Positions 8,712-16,521 of a DNA stretch of 64,000 bases are shown piece after piece. The notes beneath the pieces are model-generated. The model searched no databases. It saw only the letters and a list, made by a program, of their open reading frames with translations, and was not told where the DNA came from. Made by a program: the position numbers and the translations under genes. The stretch's first letter is position 1. Each line of letters begins with the position of its first letter. This stretch comes from Flavobacterium sp. 123 (GTDB taxonomy: Bacteria > Bacteroidota > Bacteroidia > Flavobacteriales > Flavobacteriaceae): NCBI RefSeq assembly GCF_003634825.1, contig NZ_RBXD01000001.1, positions 248,001 to 312,000 of the forward strand, given 5' to 3'.

Positions 8712-9698
8712 TTATTCCCAAGTTTGCTTACGTTCTTCTTTTTTTAAAATCTCTTGTATTTTACGCTCTTCCCAATTAGAACCATATCCATAAACTCGAA
8801 GTGCTTTCATAACTAATCCAAATCCCCAACCGAACATTGGAAACCAAAACCATTGAAATCCACTGCTATATTTTAGGTTTATAAAAATTAGAAAAGGAAT
8901 TATTACGCAATATGAAATCAAACTAGTGTAAAACCGTTTTATTTCATCAACTCTCATTTTAGCATTATAGTAGGCATTATTCTGATTGTAATTTACATTT
9001 TCCATAATTGATATTTGTTTAGTTAATATTGGTATTTTGACTATAAATAAGCTTTCGGTTTGTTCTATTTTTATTTTTCTATTTGTAATAATTCCATAGC
9101 GATTAATGATATTATCAAGTCCAACACCTTGACGGTCTTGCAAAACATCTTTTTTTTGATAATTATTCTCAATCCTTAAAAAATCATCTTCTAAATAAAC
9201 CTTAATACACAAGGGTTTTTGCTCACTTATTATGTTGTGTTTTACTGCGTTTTCCAATAATAATTGTAAGGAAAGAGGAACTACTTTGGCTTCAGCATCA
9301 ATATTTTCGGCCAACAATTCATAAGAAAGACTGTTTTCGAAACGCATTTTTAACAAATCCATATAAGTTTTGGCAAAAGCTAATTCTTCTGCTACAGAAA
9401 CCAGCTCTTTATCCTTTTGTTCTAAAACATATCTGTAAATTTTTGATAACGAAGTTGTAAATCGTTGTGCATTCTCAGGATTTTCTTCAATTAAGGAACT
9501 CAAAACATTTAAACTATTAAAGAGAAAATGCGGATCGATTTGATTTTTTAGGCTTTCAAATTTTGCATTTGCTGTTCCCGCAATAATTTTCTGAACCTTA
9601 ATTTTATTTTCTTGTTTTTTGATAATTGATTTGATTAAACTATATATCCAAAATGAAACAAATATTGTTGCTATTAACCAAATAAATTGACGAATCAT
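8712..9698 (-). CDS. Sensor histidine kinase (LytS/YehU type) with C-terminal 2TM domain
   Basis: A 328-aa protein. One N-terminal helix (about residues 5-25) is followed by a His_kinase domain with H57 in KNQIDPHFLFNSLN and a degenerate HATPase region (LLENAVKHNI; GVGLDNIINRYG). Residues 232-328 are a complete 2TM domain beginning MENVNYNQNN and ending NWEERKIQEILKKEE, very like the separate 2TM gene downstream. It therefore reads as a kinase fused to a 2TM module; an internal start at M232 could also give a free 2TM protein. Partner: the LytTR regulator of the same operon. ATG 9698 is about 60 nt below a -7 element. Confidence 0.88.
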   Translation of the reverse strand: MIRQFIWLIATIFVSFWIYSLIKSIIKKQENKIKVQKIIAGTANAKFESLKNQIDPHFLFNSLNVLSSLIEENPENAQRFTTSLSKIYRYVLEQKDKELVSVAEELAFAKTYMDLLKMRFENSLSYELLAENIDAEAKVVPLSLQLLLENAVKHNIISEQKPLCIKVYLEDDFLRIENNYQKKDVLQDRQGVGLDNIINRYGIITNRKIKIEQTESLFIVKIPILTKQISIMENVNYNQNNAYYNAKMRVDEIKRFYTSLISYCVIIPFLIFINLKYSSGFQWFWFPMFGWGFGLVMKALRVYGYGSNWEERKIQEILKKEERKQTWE

Positions 9699-9758
9699 CT
9701 CTGGACTCCAACTCTCTATATTGAACCAATTTTTTTCATATATCTTAATAATTTAAAA

Positions 9759-9766
9759 CAAATATA
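9759..9766 (-). promoter_or_regulatory. -7 element of the histidine kinase/2TM/LytTR operon
   Basis: TATATTTG on the minus strand is a full TAnnTTTG match; the upstream -33 element is weak. It predicts a leader of about 55 nt before ATG 9698. Confidence 0.5.
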
Positions 9767-9866
9767 ACGTGCTTCTTGTTCTTCTAATTTTTTTAAGTAC
9801 TGAATTGTAATAATTAAAGGTTGAATTGTAATTTTCAATTATATTTACCCGAAAAAAGACTTTTTT

Positions 9867-10424
9867 ATGAAAACTGAAAAAGAGAAAATGATAGCTGGAG
9901 AATACTATTTAGCTGGCGATCCTATTTTAGTAAAAGACAGACGAAAATCAAAAAACCTACTCCATCGGTTAAATGTTATCGAATATAGAATAACTAAAAA
10001 AGCAAGAGAAATACTCCGAGAATTAATTCCAAATGCTGGGGCAAATTTATACATCGAGCCACCTTTTTTTTGTGATTATGGGTATAATATTTATTGTGGA
10101 GAAAATGTGTATTTCAATGTGAATTGCGTTGTTTTAGACTGCGCAAAAGTGACGATAGGTTCTAATGTGTTTTTTGCACCTGGAGTCCAACTCTACACCG
10201 CAACTCATCCTCTTGATGCAGAACTTAGAAAAACACTCGAAAATGCGTTACCCATAACCATCGGAGACGATTGCTGGATTGGCGGAAATACCGTCATTTG
10301 TCCCGGAATAACTATTGGAAATGGTTGCGTAATTGGTGCTGGATCTGTGGTTACAAAAAACATTCCTGATAATTCTCTAGCTGTAGGAAATCCAGCTAAA
10401 GTGATTCGGAAATTGAACCAATAA
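9867..10424 (+). CDS. Sugar O-acetyltransferase (maltose/galactoside type)
   Basis: A 185-aa acetyl-CoA-dependent O-acetyltransferase of the LacA/Maa/NodL group. An N-terminal Mac segment (EKEKMIAGEYYLAGDPILV) precedes a left-handed beta-helix of hexapeptide repeats. The active-site region ATHPLDAELRKTLENALPI carries the catalytic histidine of this group, and WIGGNTVICPGITIGNGCVI shows the hexapeptide pattern. Length is normal. It acts on sugars or sugar derivatives in the cytoplasm; the true acceptor is not known. It is divergent from the kinase operon and 35 nt before the VOC gene. Confidence 0.92.
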   Translation: MKTEKEKMIAGEYYLAGDPILVKDRRKSKNLLHRLNVIEYRITKKAREILRELIPNAGANLYIEPPFFCDYGYNIYCGENVYFNVNCVVLDCAKVTIGSNVFFAPGVQLYTATHPLDAELRKTLENALPITIGDDCWIGGNTVICPGITIGNGCVIGAGSVVTKNIPDNSLAVGNPAKVIRKLNQ

Positions 10425-10459
10425 ATAAAAAAACAAAATATCAATCCTAAAGACAAACT

Positions 10460-10849
10460 ATGCTCTCTTTAAATAAAATTCATCATATTGCTATTATTTG
10501 CTCTGATTATCAAAAATCAAAACATTTCTACACCGAAATATTAGGACTAACTATTGTTCAAGAAATTTATAGAGCTGAGAGAGAATCCTACAAACTCGAT
10601 TTAGCACTCAACGGAATTTTTACCATTGAATTATTTTCGTTTGAAAACGCCCCAAAAAGGGTTTCAGGACCAGAAGCTGCTGGTCTTAGGCATTTAGCTT
10701 TTGAAGTTAACGACATACAAAAAACAAGAGATTATTTTACTTCACAAAATATATATGCTGAAGAAATCCGAATGGATGTTCATACCAAAAAAAATTATTT
10801 CTTTATTGCTGATCCTGATGATTTACCAATAGAATTTTATGAAAAATAA
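10460..10849 (+). CDS. VOC-family protein (YaeR/GloA2-like)
   Basis: A 129-aa single vicinal-oxygen-chelate protein. Two beta-alpha-beta-beta-beta repeats are seen, with candidate metal ligands in IHHIAIICSD near the N-terminus, in GLRHLAFEV in the middle and in LPIEFYEK at the C-terminus. The overall pattern matches the YaeR/SMU1112c group of glyoxalase-like metalloproteins, whose physiological substrate is unsettled. It lies 35 nt after the acetyltransferase gene in the same direction, so co-transcription is likely. Confidence 0.87.
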   Translation: MLSLNKIHHIAIICSDYQKSKHFYTEILGLTIVQEIYRAERESYKLDLALNGIFTIELFSFENAPKRVSGPEAAGLRHLAFEVNDIQKTRDYFTSQNIYAEEIRMDVHTKKNYFFIADPDDLPIEFYEK

Positions 10850-10928
10850 GAGAATTTTGAATTATAAAATCTTAAAATTGGCGTTGAAATCATAAAAAAG
10901 ATAAAAAACTCCTTTTTAAATTTTATTT

Positions 10929-10950
10929 TAAATTTGTTTATTTAAATTTG
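10929..10950 (+). promoter_or_regulatory. Two tandem -7 elements upstream of the CLC gene
   Basis: TAAATTTG occurs at 10929-10936 and again at 10943-10950, both full TAnnTTTG matches on the same strand 14 bp apart. They predict two closely spaced starts and a leader of about 60-75 nt before ATG 11015. Confidence 0.4.
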
Positions 10951-11014
10951 TAACACTCTGACAAACTGTTTCATTATGTCCTAATAATGAATAGAGAATT
11001 AACTTATTTTAAAA

Positions 11015-12295
11015 ATGAACAATACCACTCTGATTAAAAAAAATTACCTCCGAATTAAATATCAAAAATTAATTGTTGTTTCTATTCTAATTGGATTTCT
11101 TTCTGCTTTCTTAGGAATCTCATTAAAAAAAACAACAGCGTATTACGAGGAGATTTTTTTTAACCAAGCATCGTCAAACCCTATTTTCTTTATTATTTTT
11201 CCTGTTTTTGGTTTTTCAGTTATTTATTTCCTTCGAGAATATCTTTTTAGAAAAAAAGAAAACAAAGGAATCAAAGAAGTTTTTGAAAGCACTAAATCAA
11301 AATCGAATAACTTACCTAATTATAAAATTCCTTCTCATTTTATTAATGGATTATTGACGGTAGCTTTTGGCGGATCAACAGGAATCGAGGTATCTACTGT
11401 AGTAGCATCAGCTACAATTGGCGCTGTTGCACAACGAAAACAAAATGTTTTTAAACAATACAAAACAGAATTAATTTGTGCTGGAATAGCTGCTGGAATA
11501 ACCGCTTTATTTAGTAGTCCCATTGCAGGGATTCTTTTTGCACTGGAAGTTATTTCCAAAAAAGCGACCAAAACCTTTTTAATCACAAATTTAATAGCGG
11601 TAACAACTGCCTTTGGTCTTGTTTTTTTATTAAACGAAAAACCACTGTTTGACATCACCATTACAACATGGCATTTGAGAGCAATTCCTTATTTTATACT
11701 CTTAGGGATTTTAGCAGGAATGAACTCCGTATACCTTACTCGCTGTGTTTTGTTTTTTAATGCCCAATTTTCAAAAATCAAAAGCCATTACTATAAGATT
11801 CTATTAGGATCGCTTTTTTTGAGCATTTGTCTGTTCCTATTTCCACAACTTTATGGTGAAGGATATCATGCTATCAAAACTATATTTGCTAATTCACATC
11901 AAAATACTATATCCTTTTCTTTAGCACTAACATTTATAGCAATTGTACTTTTAAAACCCATTGTAACTTCATTAACACTAGCTTCTGGAGGAGATGGAGG
12001 TGTTTTTGCTCCAAGTCTTTTTATTGGAGCTTTTTTAGGACTACTAGTAGCTTCTATTTCTAATACTTATCTCAGTGCCGATATAATTCCCTTAAATTTT
12101 ATGGTTATTGGAATGGCAGCCGTTTTAAGTGCAAGCATCAACGCTCCTTTTACATCAATATTCTTAGTCTGTGGATTAACGAATAATTACACCTTGTTTA
12201 TTCCTATTATGGCAGTTTGTTTTATTTCAAAACATACCGCTCAATTGATTTACCCATTCACGGTATATACCTATTCGTCTAGTTTATCCAAATAA
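11015..12295 (+). CDS. CLC-type chloride channel/transporter homologue
   Basis: A 426-aa polytopic protein of the CLC family. Aligned by eye to E. coli ClcA: GGSTGIEVSTVV replaces GREGPTVQ but keeps the gating glutamate; NKGIKEVFES replaces GSGIPEIEGA, losing the selectivity serine; SPIAGILFALEVIS aligns with APLAGILFIIEEMR, putting V where the proton-relay glutamate E203 sits; GGDGGVFAPSLFIGAFLG keeps the GxFxP loop; INAPFTSIFLV is conserved. No CBS domains are present. Loss of the E203 equivalent suggests a channel-like mode rather than proton-coupled exchange, which is inference. It is followed after 6 nt by an HPP-family gene. Confidence 0.88.
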   Translation: MNNTTLIKKNYLRIKYQKLIVVSILIGFLSAFLGISLKKTTAYYEEIFFNQASSNPIFFIIFPVFGFSVIYFLREYLFRKKENKGIKEVFESTKSKSNNLPNYKIPSHFINGLLTVAFGGSTGIEVSTVVASATIGAVAQRKQNVFKQYKTELICAGIAAGITALFSSPIAGILFALEVISKKATKTFLITNLIAVTTAFGLVFLLNEKPLFDITITTWHLRAIPYFILLGILAGMNSVYLTRCVLFFNAQFSKIKSHYYKILLGSLFLSICLFLFPQLYGEGYHAIKTIFANSHQNTISFSLALTFIAIVLLKPIVTSLTLASGGDGGVFAPSLFIGAFLGLLVASISNTYLSADIIPLNFMVIGMAAVLSASINAPFTSIFLVCGLTNNYTLFIPIMAVCFISKHTAQLIYPFTVYTYSSSLSK

Positions 12296-12301
12296 TATTT
12301 T

Positions 12302-12910
12302 ATGCCAATTCAGAAAATAAAACGGAGTTATCGCAAAACAAAATACGTTCTTTACAAAGAGACTTTGGTAGACTTTGAAGAACATTTTTGGGCATTTTTA
12401 GGCTCCTTTGTTGCTATTGGAATTTTAGCCTACATCCAATCCATCCATTTTTCAGGAAATGATGCAGTATACTTGATTGGCTCATTTGGAGCTTCGAGCG
12501 TATTAGTTTATGGAATTATCCAAAGTCCATTTTCGCAACCCCGTAACTTAGTTGGAGGCCACTTAATCTCTGCTTTTGTAGGAGTTACAGTTCACAAGTT
12601 AGTTCCTGATATTATTTGGATTGCTGCGCCAATGGCTGTTTCACTTTCTATAGTTTTGATGCAAATTACCAAAACTTTACATCCGCCAGGAGGAGCTACT
12701 GCTCTTATAGCTATCATAGGTTCGGATAAAATAAAAGCGCTAGGTTACACCTATCTATTTTCTCCAGTTCTGATTGGTGTATTGATTTTACTCCTAGCTG
12801 CCTTAATTTTCAACAATATGACTTCAAAAAGGCAATATCCGAATCATAAAAAATACCATACAATAAAAAAAAGAATTAGAGCAGTTTTCAAAACAGATCC
12901 GATTTCTTGA
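12302..12910 (+). CDS. HPP-family membrane protein
   Basis: A 202-aa protein with the defining HPP motif in TLHPPGGATALIAIIGS (about residues 125-140) and four predicted membrane helices. HPP proteins have been linked to nitrite transport in chloroplasts and cyanobacteria; bacterial roles are mostly untested. The gene begins 6 nt after the CLC gene, so the two are almost certainly one transcript, suggesting a joint anion-handling job. The N-terminus is basic (KIKRSYRKTKY) and the C-terminal tail is very basic. Confidence 0.88.
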   Translation: MPIQKIKRSYRKTKYVLYKETLVDFEEHFWAFLGSFVAIGILAYIQSIHFSGNDAVYLIGSFGASSVLVYGIIQSPFSQPRNLVGGHLISAFVGVTVHKLVPDIIWIAAPMAVSLSIVLMQITKTLHPPGGATALIAIIGSDKIKALGYTYLFSPVLIGVLILLLAALIFNNMTSKRQYPNHKKYHTIKKRIRAVFKTDPIS

Positions 12911-12962
12911 ATAATCTTTTCAACAAAACGAGAATCTGAAAAATTAAATCAAAATTAAATTT

Positions 12963-12970
12963 TACATTTG
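12963..12970 (+). promoter_or_regulatory. -7 element of the pRiA4b ORF-3-like gene
   Basis: TACATTTG followed by CA is a full TAnnTTTG match, 23 nt before ATG 12994. No clear TTG lies upstream. Confidence 0.45.
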
Positions 12971-12993
12971 CACTTTAAGCAAAAGCAAAGATT

Positions 12994-13533
12994 ATGGTTT
13001 ACAAATTTAGAGTCATTCTTGACGCAGAAGAAGATGTTTTTAGAGACATTGCAATCCTTGAAGATGATACTTTAGAAGATTTACACAATGCAATCTTTAA
13101 TTCCTTTGGATTTGATGGAATGGAAGTAGCTTCTTTTTACACTTGTGATGAGACTTGGAATCAAGAAGATGAAATTTCTCTTTTTGACACTGGTGACATT
13201 CCTGGTGAACAAAGAATTATGAGTGATTATCCATTATCTGATATATTAGACAAAGAAAATACAAAGATTATTTACGTATATGATTTTATCAATATGTGGA
13301 CTTTTCTTGTAGAACTAGCTGCAATAGAAGAGCAAGTTGCTGGTAACATTTATCCTGAAACTCTTTTCTCACACGGAGAAATGCCAGATGAAGCTATCGA
13401 GAAAAACTTTGAAGCAGATATGCATGACGATATCTATGGCGAATTTGAAGATGATTTAGACGAGGAAGATCTAGATATGTTTGAAGGCGATGATAGCTTT
13501 GAAGATTACGGATTTGAAGAAAATTGGAACTAA
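12994..13533 (+). CDS. Plasmid pRiA4b ORF-3-like family protein
   Basis: A 179-aa protein of the pRiA4b ORF-3-like family, whose automatic label 'IS1096 passenger TnpR' is misleading because no transposon is visible here. The N-terminal VYKFRVILDAEEDVFRDI and TLEDLHNAIFNSFGFD segments are typical, as is the FYTCDETWN strand. The last 40 residues are strongly acidic (runs of D and E), unlike most neighbours. Function is unknown. It stands alone between its own -7 element and a strong hairpin at 13554-13598. Confidence 0.82.
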   Translation: MVYKFRVILDAEEDVFRDIAILEDDTLEDLHNAIFNSFGFDGMEVASFYTCDETWNQEDEISLFDTGDIPGEQRIMSDYPLSDILDKENTKIIYVYDFINMWTFLVELAAIEEQVAGNIYPETLFSHGEMPDEAIEKNFEADMHDDIYGEFEDDLDEEDLDMFEGDDSFEDYGFEENWN

Positions 13534-13553
13534 AAAAATAATAGATTACGAAA

Positions 13554-13598
13554 AGAGCCAAGATGAAAGACTTCAAAACTGTCTTTTATCTTGGCTCT
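13554..13598 (+). terminator. 18-bp stem-loop between two co-oriented genes
   Basis: The arms at 13554-13571 and 13581-13598 pair over 18 bp with a single G-U wobble, around a 9-nt loop. No strong T run follows (CTTATCT), so it may be an intrinsic terminator of modest strength or an RNA-stability element. It ends 23 nt before the NdpA start codon. Confidence 0.6.
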
Positions 13599-13621
13599 CT
13601 TATCTAAAATAAAAAACAAAC

Positions 13622-14680
13622 ATGATTAACTTATTCAACACCCACATTGAAACGCTTTCCATACATCGTGTAGGAAATAAAAGCCGCAATGAAGCAATCT
13701 TCTTATCAGAGCAACCATTTAATCTAAATGATGAAATTGTGCCGCTGATGAAAGAATTTTTCCTAAGACCCTTTAGAGAAAAAGAAGAAAACTATTTCCA
13801 ATTTGCTCATGAAGTGGATTTGGATTATAATGACATGTATAAATTTGCTTCTCAAATTTTTGACAAACCAGATAGTTTACATGAGGTTTCAAAACAAATT
13901 ACAAAGCATTTATTTGAGCAATCAAATCATCCACACATAAAGAATGGTGAAGTTTATGTCACGTATTTGACTAATGTAAACATTGATAACAATGTGGTTG
14001 ATGCTATTGGTGTTTTCAAAAGTGAGATTCAAGCTGACTTTCTACAATTTGAAGAAAAAACAACACATCTAGAAATGATCTTACAACATGGAGTAAGCTT
14101 GAATAAATTAGATAAAGGATGTTTGATTTTTAATCATAAAAAAGACGAAGGATACAAAATCCTTACTGTTGATAGCAACCGTTATGACGCTAGATATTGG
14201 TTAGAACATTTCTTATCAGTAGATGCTTTTGAAGACGAAAATTTTATCACTAAAAAATATTTAAAATTCTGTCAGAACTTTGCTAAAGATGTTGTTTTTC
14301 CTGCCGAAGACAAGAAAGAAGAAGTTATGTTTATGAATCGTTCTGTGAATTATTTTGCTAAAAACGATCAATTTGAAGAAACTAATTTCTTGAATGAAGT
14401 CTTAGACAATCCTGATTTGATTCCTGAATTCAAAAATTACAAAGTTGACAAAGGAGAAAAATACAGCATTGAAGATGTAACTTCTTTTCCGATTGCTAAT
14501 GCTGCCGTTTCGGATGCTAGAAAATCGATCAAAAATGTTATCAATTTAGATACTCACATTCAAATAAAAATGGATTTCATTAATCCTGAAAGTGCAGAGA
14601 AATTTGTAGAAAAAGGTTGGGATGAAGAGAAACAAATGTATTACTATTTAGTTTATTTCAATAAAGAAGAAAAATCATAA
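13622..14680 (+). CDS. Nucleoid-associated protein, NdpA/YejK family
   Basis: A 352-aa protein of the NdpA (YejK) family, which binds DNA and associates with the nucleoid; exact function is unresolved even in E. coli. Family-like segments include HIETLSIHRVGNKSRNE at the N-terminus, GEVYVTYLTNVNIDNNVVDAIG, the RYDARYWLEHFLSVD motif and FCQNFAKDVVF. Length matches Bacteroidota members. It starts just after a large hairpin and ends before a textbook terminator, so it is likely monocistronic. Confidence 0.86.
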   Translation: MINLFNTHIETLSIHRVGNKSRNEAIFLSEQPFNLNDEIVPLMKEFFLRPFREKEENYFQFAHEVDLDYNDMYKFASQIFDKPDSLHEVSKQITKHLFEQSNHPHIKNGEVYVTYLTNVNIDNNVVDAIGVFKSEIQADFLQFEEKTTHLEMILQHGVSLNKLDKGCLIFNHKKDEGYKILTVDSNRYDARYWLEHFLSVDAFEDENFITKKYLKFCQNFAKDVVFPAEDKKEEVMFMNRSVNYFAKNDQFEETNFLNEVLDNPDLIPEFKNYKVDKGEKYSIEDVTSFPIANAAVSDARKSIKNVINLDTHIQIKMDFINPESAEKFVEKGWDEEKQMYYYLVYFNKEEKS

Positions 14681-14715
14681 ACATATCTTATATACGTTTA
14701 AAAATCAAGATACTA

Positions 14716-14750
14716 AAATCTCATTTGCTAATCCCAAATGAGATTTTTTT
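14716..14750 (+). terminator. Rho-independent terminator of the NdpA gene
   Basis: Perfect 12-bp stem (14716-14727 with 14735-14746), 7-nt loop, followed by a T run to 14750. Confidence 0.85.
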
Positions 14751-14918
14751 ATTTTGTATAAAGACTGTTCGATTGAAAAATTACAAATAAATTAAATGTT
14801 AAAATAGTAATAATTATCTTATATAAAAATAAAAAATACGCATTTTATCGATAAAATTATACACTTTAACGTTTTTTGGATTAAATTTACTGTCCCAAAT
14901 CTAAATGCTCCAAATTAT

Positions 14919-15158
14919 ATGAACACAATTGAAATAAAAAGAAAATTTCTCAATAAAAAGCTTTTGTGTTCATTATTTGGGCATCGATTTATAAAAACTC
15001 GAAATGTAACTGATCATTTCAAAGAATATAAATGCACGGTTTGTAAACTGGAATTAACAAATAATGAAAAAGGGGAAATAACATCTTTAACCCCAGAATT
15101 GAAGGAAATTAACGAAACACTAATTGGATTTTATAAAAAGAAACTCCATTCTGTTTAA
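14919..15158 (+). CDS. Small Cys/His protein, possible zinc ribbon
   Basis: A 79-aa basic protein that I do not recognise. It has C17 and H22 in LLCSLFGHRF and a CxxC pair C39/C42 in YKCTVCKLEL, a spacing that could bind one zinc ion. The C-terminal half is a charged helix ending KKKLHSV. Start ATG 14919. It is isolated: a terminator lies 170 nt upstream and a convergent gene begins about 200 nt downstream. Composition agrees with coding use, but with no named homologue I hold it at moderate confidence. Confidence 0.6.
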   Translation: MNTIEIKRKFLNKKLLCSLFGHRFIKTRNVTDHFKEYKCTVCKLELTNNEKGEITSLTPELKEINETLIGFYKKKLHSV

Positions 15159-15356
15159 ACAATGAACAGCTCACTATCAAAACTATTAATTTAATAACAC
15201 TTGAAAAGATGCTACTATTTCTCCTGATACAATCGATAATTCTGTTGAAACAAAAATACAGATCCAGAAAAGGTGTTTTAAACTCTGAAATAGGGCTTAT
15301 TGAAAAACTGCAATAATTTTTCACCGGGGCACCCTACTTCATTATATATTTAGAAA

Positions 15357-16424
15357 TTAAATTCCATTGCTAAATAAATTGGTGTTTTTGAAATTACGCG
15401 TAATAAACTCAAATGCTGCGCTCATAATATTTCCCATAGATTTTGCTTTTTTAAAATTCAAATCATTCGTATAGCGATACAATTCTAATTTCAGCTGCTC
15501 TAAATGCTCATCTGTAGAAATAACATCAGTACCCATAATTTTCATTAATCGCTTAATCCTATTTTCAGCCGAAATTATTCTTTTAGCAAGAACTGCCCTT
15601 TCTTCGTCTTTATATTGTTCAATTGAACTGGTTTGAAGTTTATCTTTAACCAATTTAACCATTGGATAATTTTCTTTAAAAAACTGCGGTCTATAGACTT
15701 TAAAATTACCTTCATAGCATTGTTGATCAAAATCAATTGCTCGAATTCTATAAACTACTTGGTCAAAATCATGAATCGGGACAATCACATAATTGTAAGC
15801 ACGCATATCTCCCAGCAACCGAATCATACTTCGCTCATTAAACTTGACAAACTCCTTGGCAATTTGAGATTTTTCGGTTTCGCTACAATCTTTCAAATAT
15901 TCCTTAATGAAGACATCTCCGGCAATTCCCATAATATGTTCTTCAATCAAGGTATCTCCATAAACTAAAAAGTTTATTTTATCTGGCGACAAAATATGTT
16001 CTAATTCTAAGCCGTAAACTCGGGAAGCATCTGCTTTTTTAACATAAAAATGAGTGTAATTATCATTTAAAATATTTCTTACTTTTATTCTAAATGGTTT
16101 TGAATTACCAAATGTGCAGTAATCAATTGAATCGACATTCAAAAACTTGATAATTCCAAGATTACCATCTGAATGCAATAATGAATATATTTTTTTTAGC
16201 GTTAAATCAATTTCATTTCTTTCGAATTCATTATAATATACCCGAATCCAAAGCGTATCATGTTCATTTTTATCGTACACATTTATTGAACCTGAAAAAC
16301 GCAACAAATCATCGTAAGAAATAGGTACTTTTGAAATGCGGTCAAATCGCTCTAAATAATCTAAAAGCAATGGATTTATAGGATACGACGGTTTTTTAAA
16401 AATCATTAAAGGTTCACTGCTCAT
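15357..16424 (-). CDS. Unassigned protein with kinase-like motifs
   Basis: A 355-aa protein I cannot name. Reading along it, the order resembles an aminoglycoside-phosphotransferase or protein-kinase fold: lysines K129/K130 in THFYVKKADASR followed by acidic helix residues, a hinge-like TLIEEHIMG (about 159-166), then LGDMRAYNYVIV with D206 and N211 resembling GDxxxxN, and RAIDFDQQ with D231/D233 resembling the metal-binding DFD. That assignment is inference. ATG 16424 was chosen because a TTG at 16443-16445 lies inside the -7 box. The C-terminus (270-355) looks helical. It is monocistronic and divergent from the ABC genes. Confidence 0.8.
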   Translation of the reverse strand: MSSEPLMIFKKPSYPINPLLLDYLERFDRISKVPISYDDLLRFSGSINVYDKNEHDTLWIRVYYNEFERNEIDLTLKKIYSLLHSDGNLGIIKFLNVDSIDYCTFGNSKPFRIKVRNILNDNYTHFYVKKADASRVYGLELEHILSPDKINFLVYGDTLIEEHIMGIAGDVFIKEYLKDCSETEKSQIAKEFVKFNERSMIRLLGDMRAYNYVIVPIHDFDQVVYRIRAIDFDQQCYEGNFKVYRPQFFKENYPMVKLVKDKLQTSSIEQYKDEERAVLAKRIISAENRIKRLMKIMGTDVISTDEHLEQLKLELYRYTNDLNFKKAKSMGNIMSAAFEFITRNFKNTNLFSNGI

Positions 16425-16442
16425 TTGGGTACATTTTATATG

Positions 16443-16450
16443 CAAATTTA
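16443..16450 (-). promoter_or_regulatory. -7 element of the kinase-like unknown gene
   Basis: TAAATTTG on the minus strand, followed by CATA, is a full TAnnTTTG match 18 nt before ATG 16424. A TTG in this box opens a false 7-residue N-terminal extension. Confidence 0.5.
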
Positions 16451-16521
16451 CGTTAAATAATAATTGGACAGTAACAAAATACTATCTTGTTCGTCTTATC
16501 TAAAATCAAAAAACAGACTCT

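Noticed and set aside
9821..9847. Promoter for the sugar acetyltransferase (TTG plus TATATTTA)
   Set aside because: The -7 box lacks the final G and the spacing is 16 nt, so it is not strong enough to report.
12994..13533. Possible transposon passenger (the family is sometimes called IS1096 TnpR-like)
   Set aside because: No transposase, terminal inverted repeats or target duplications nearby; the family name is historical.
15209..15316. A 35-codon plus-strand frame with a hydrophobic start (MLLFLLIQSIILL) after the Cys/His gene
   Set aside because: No promoter or ribosome-binding support and no recognised family; such a frame is expected by chance in AT-rich DNA.
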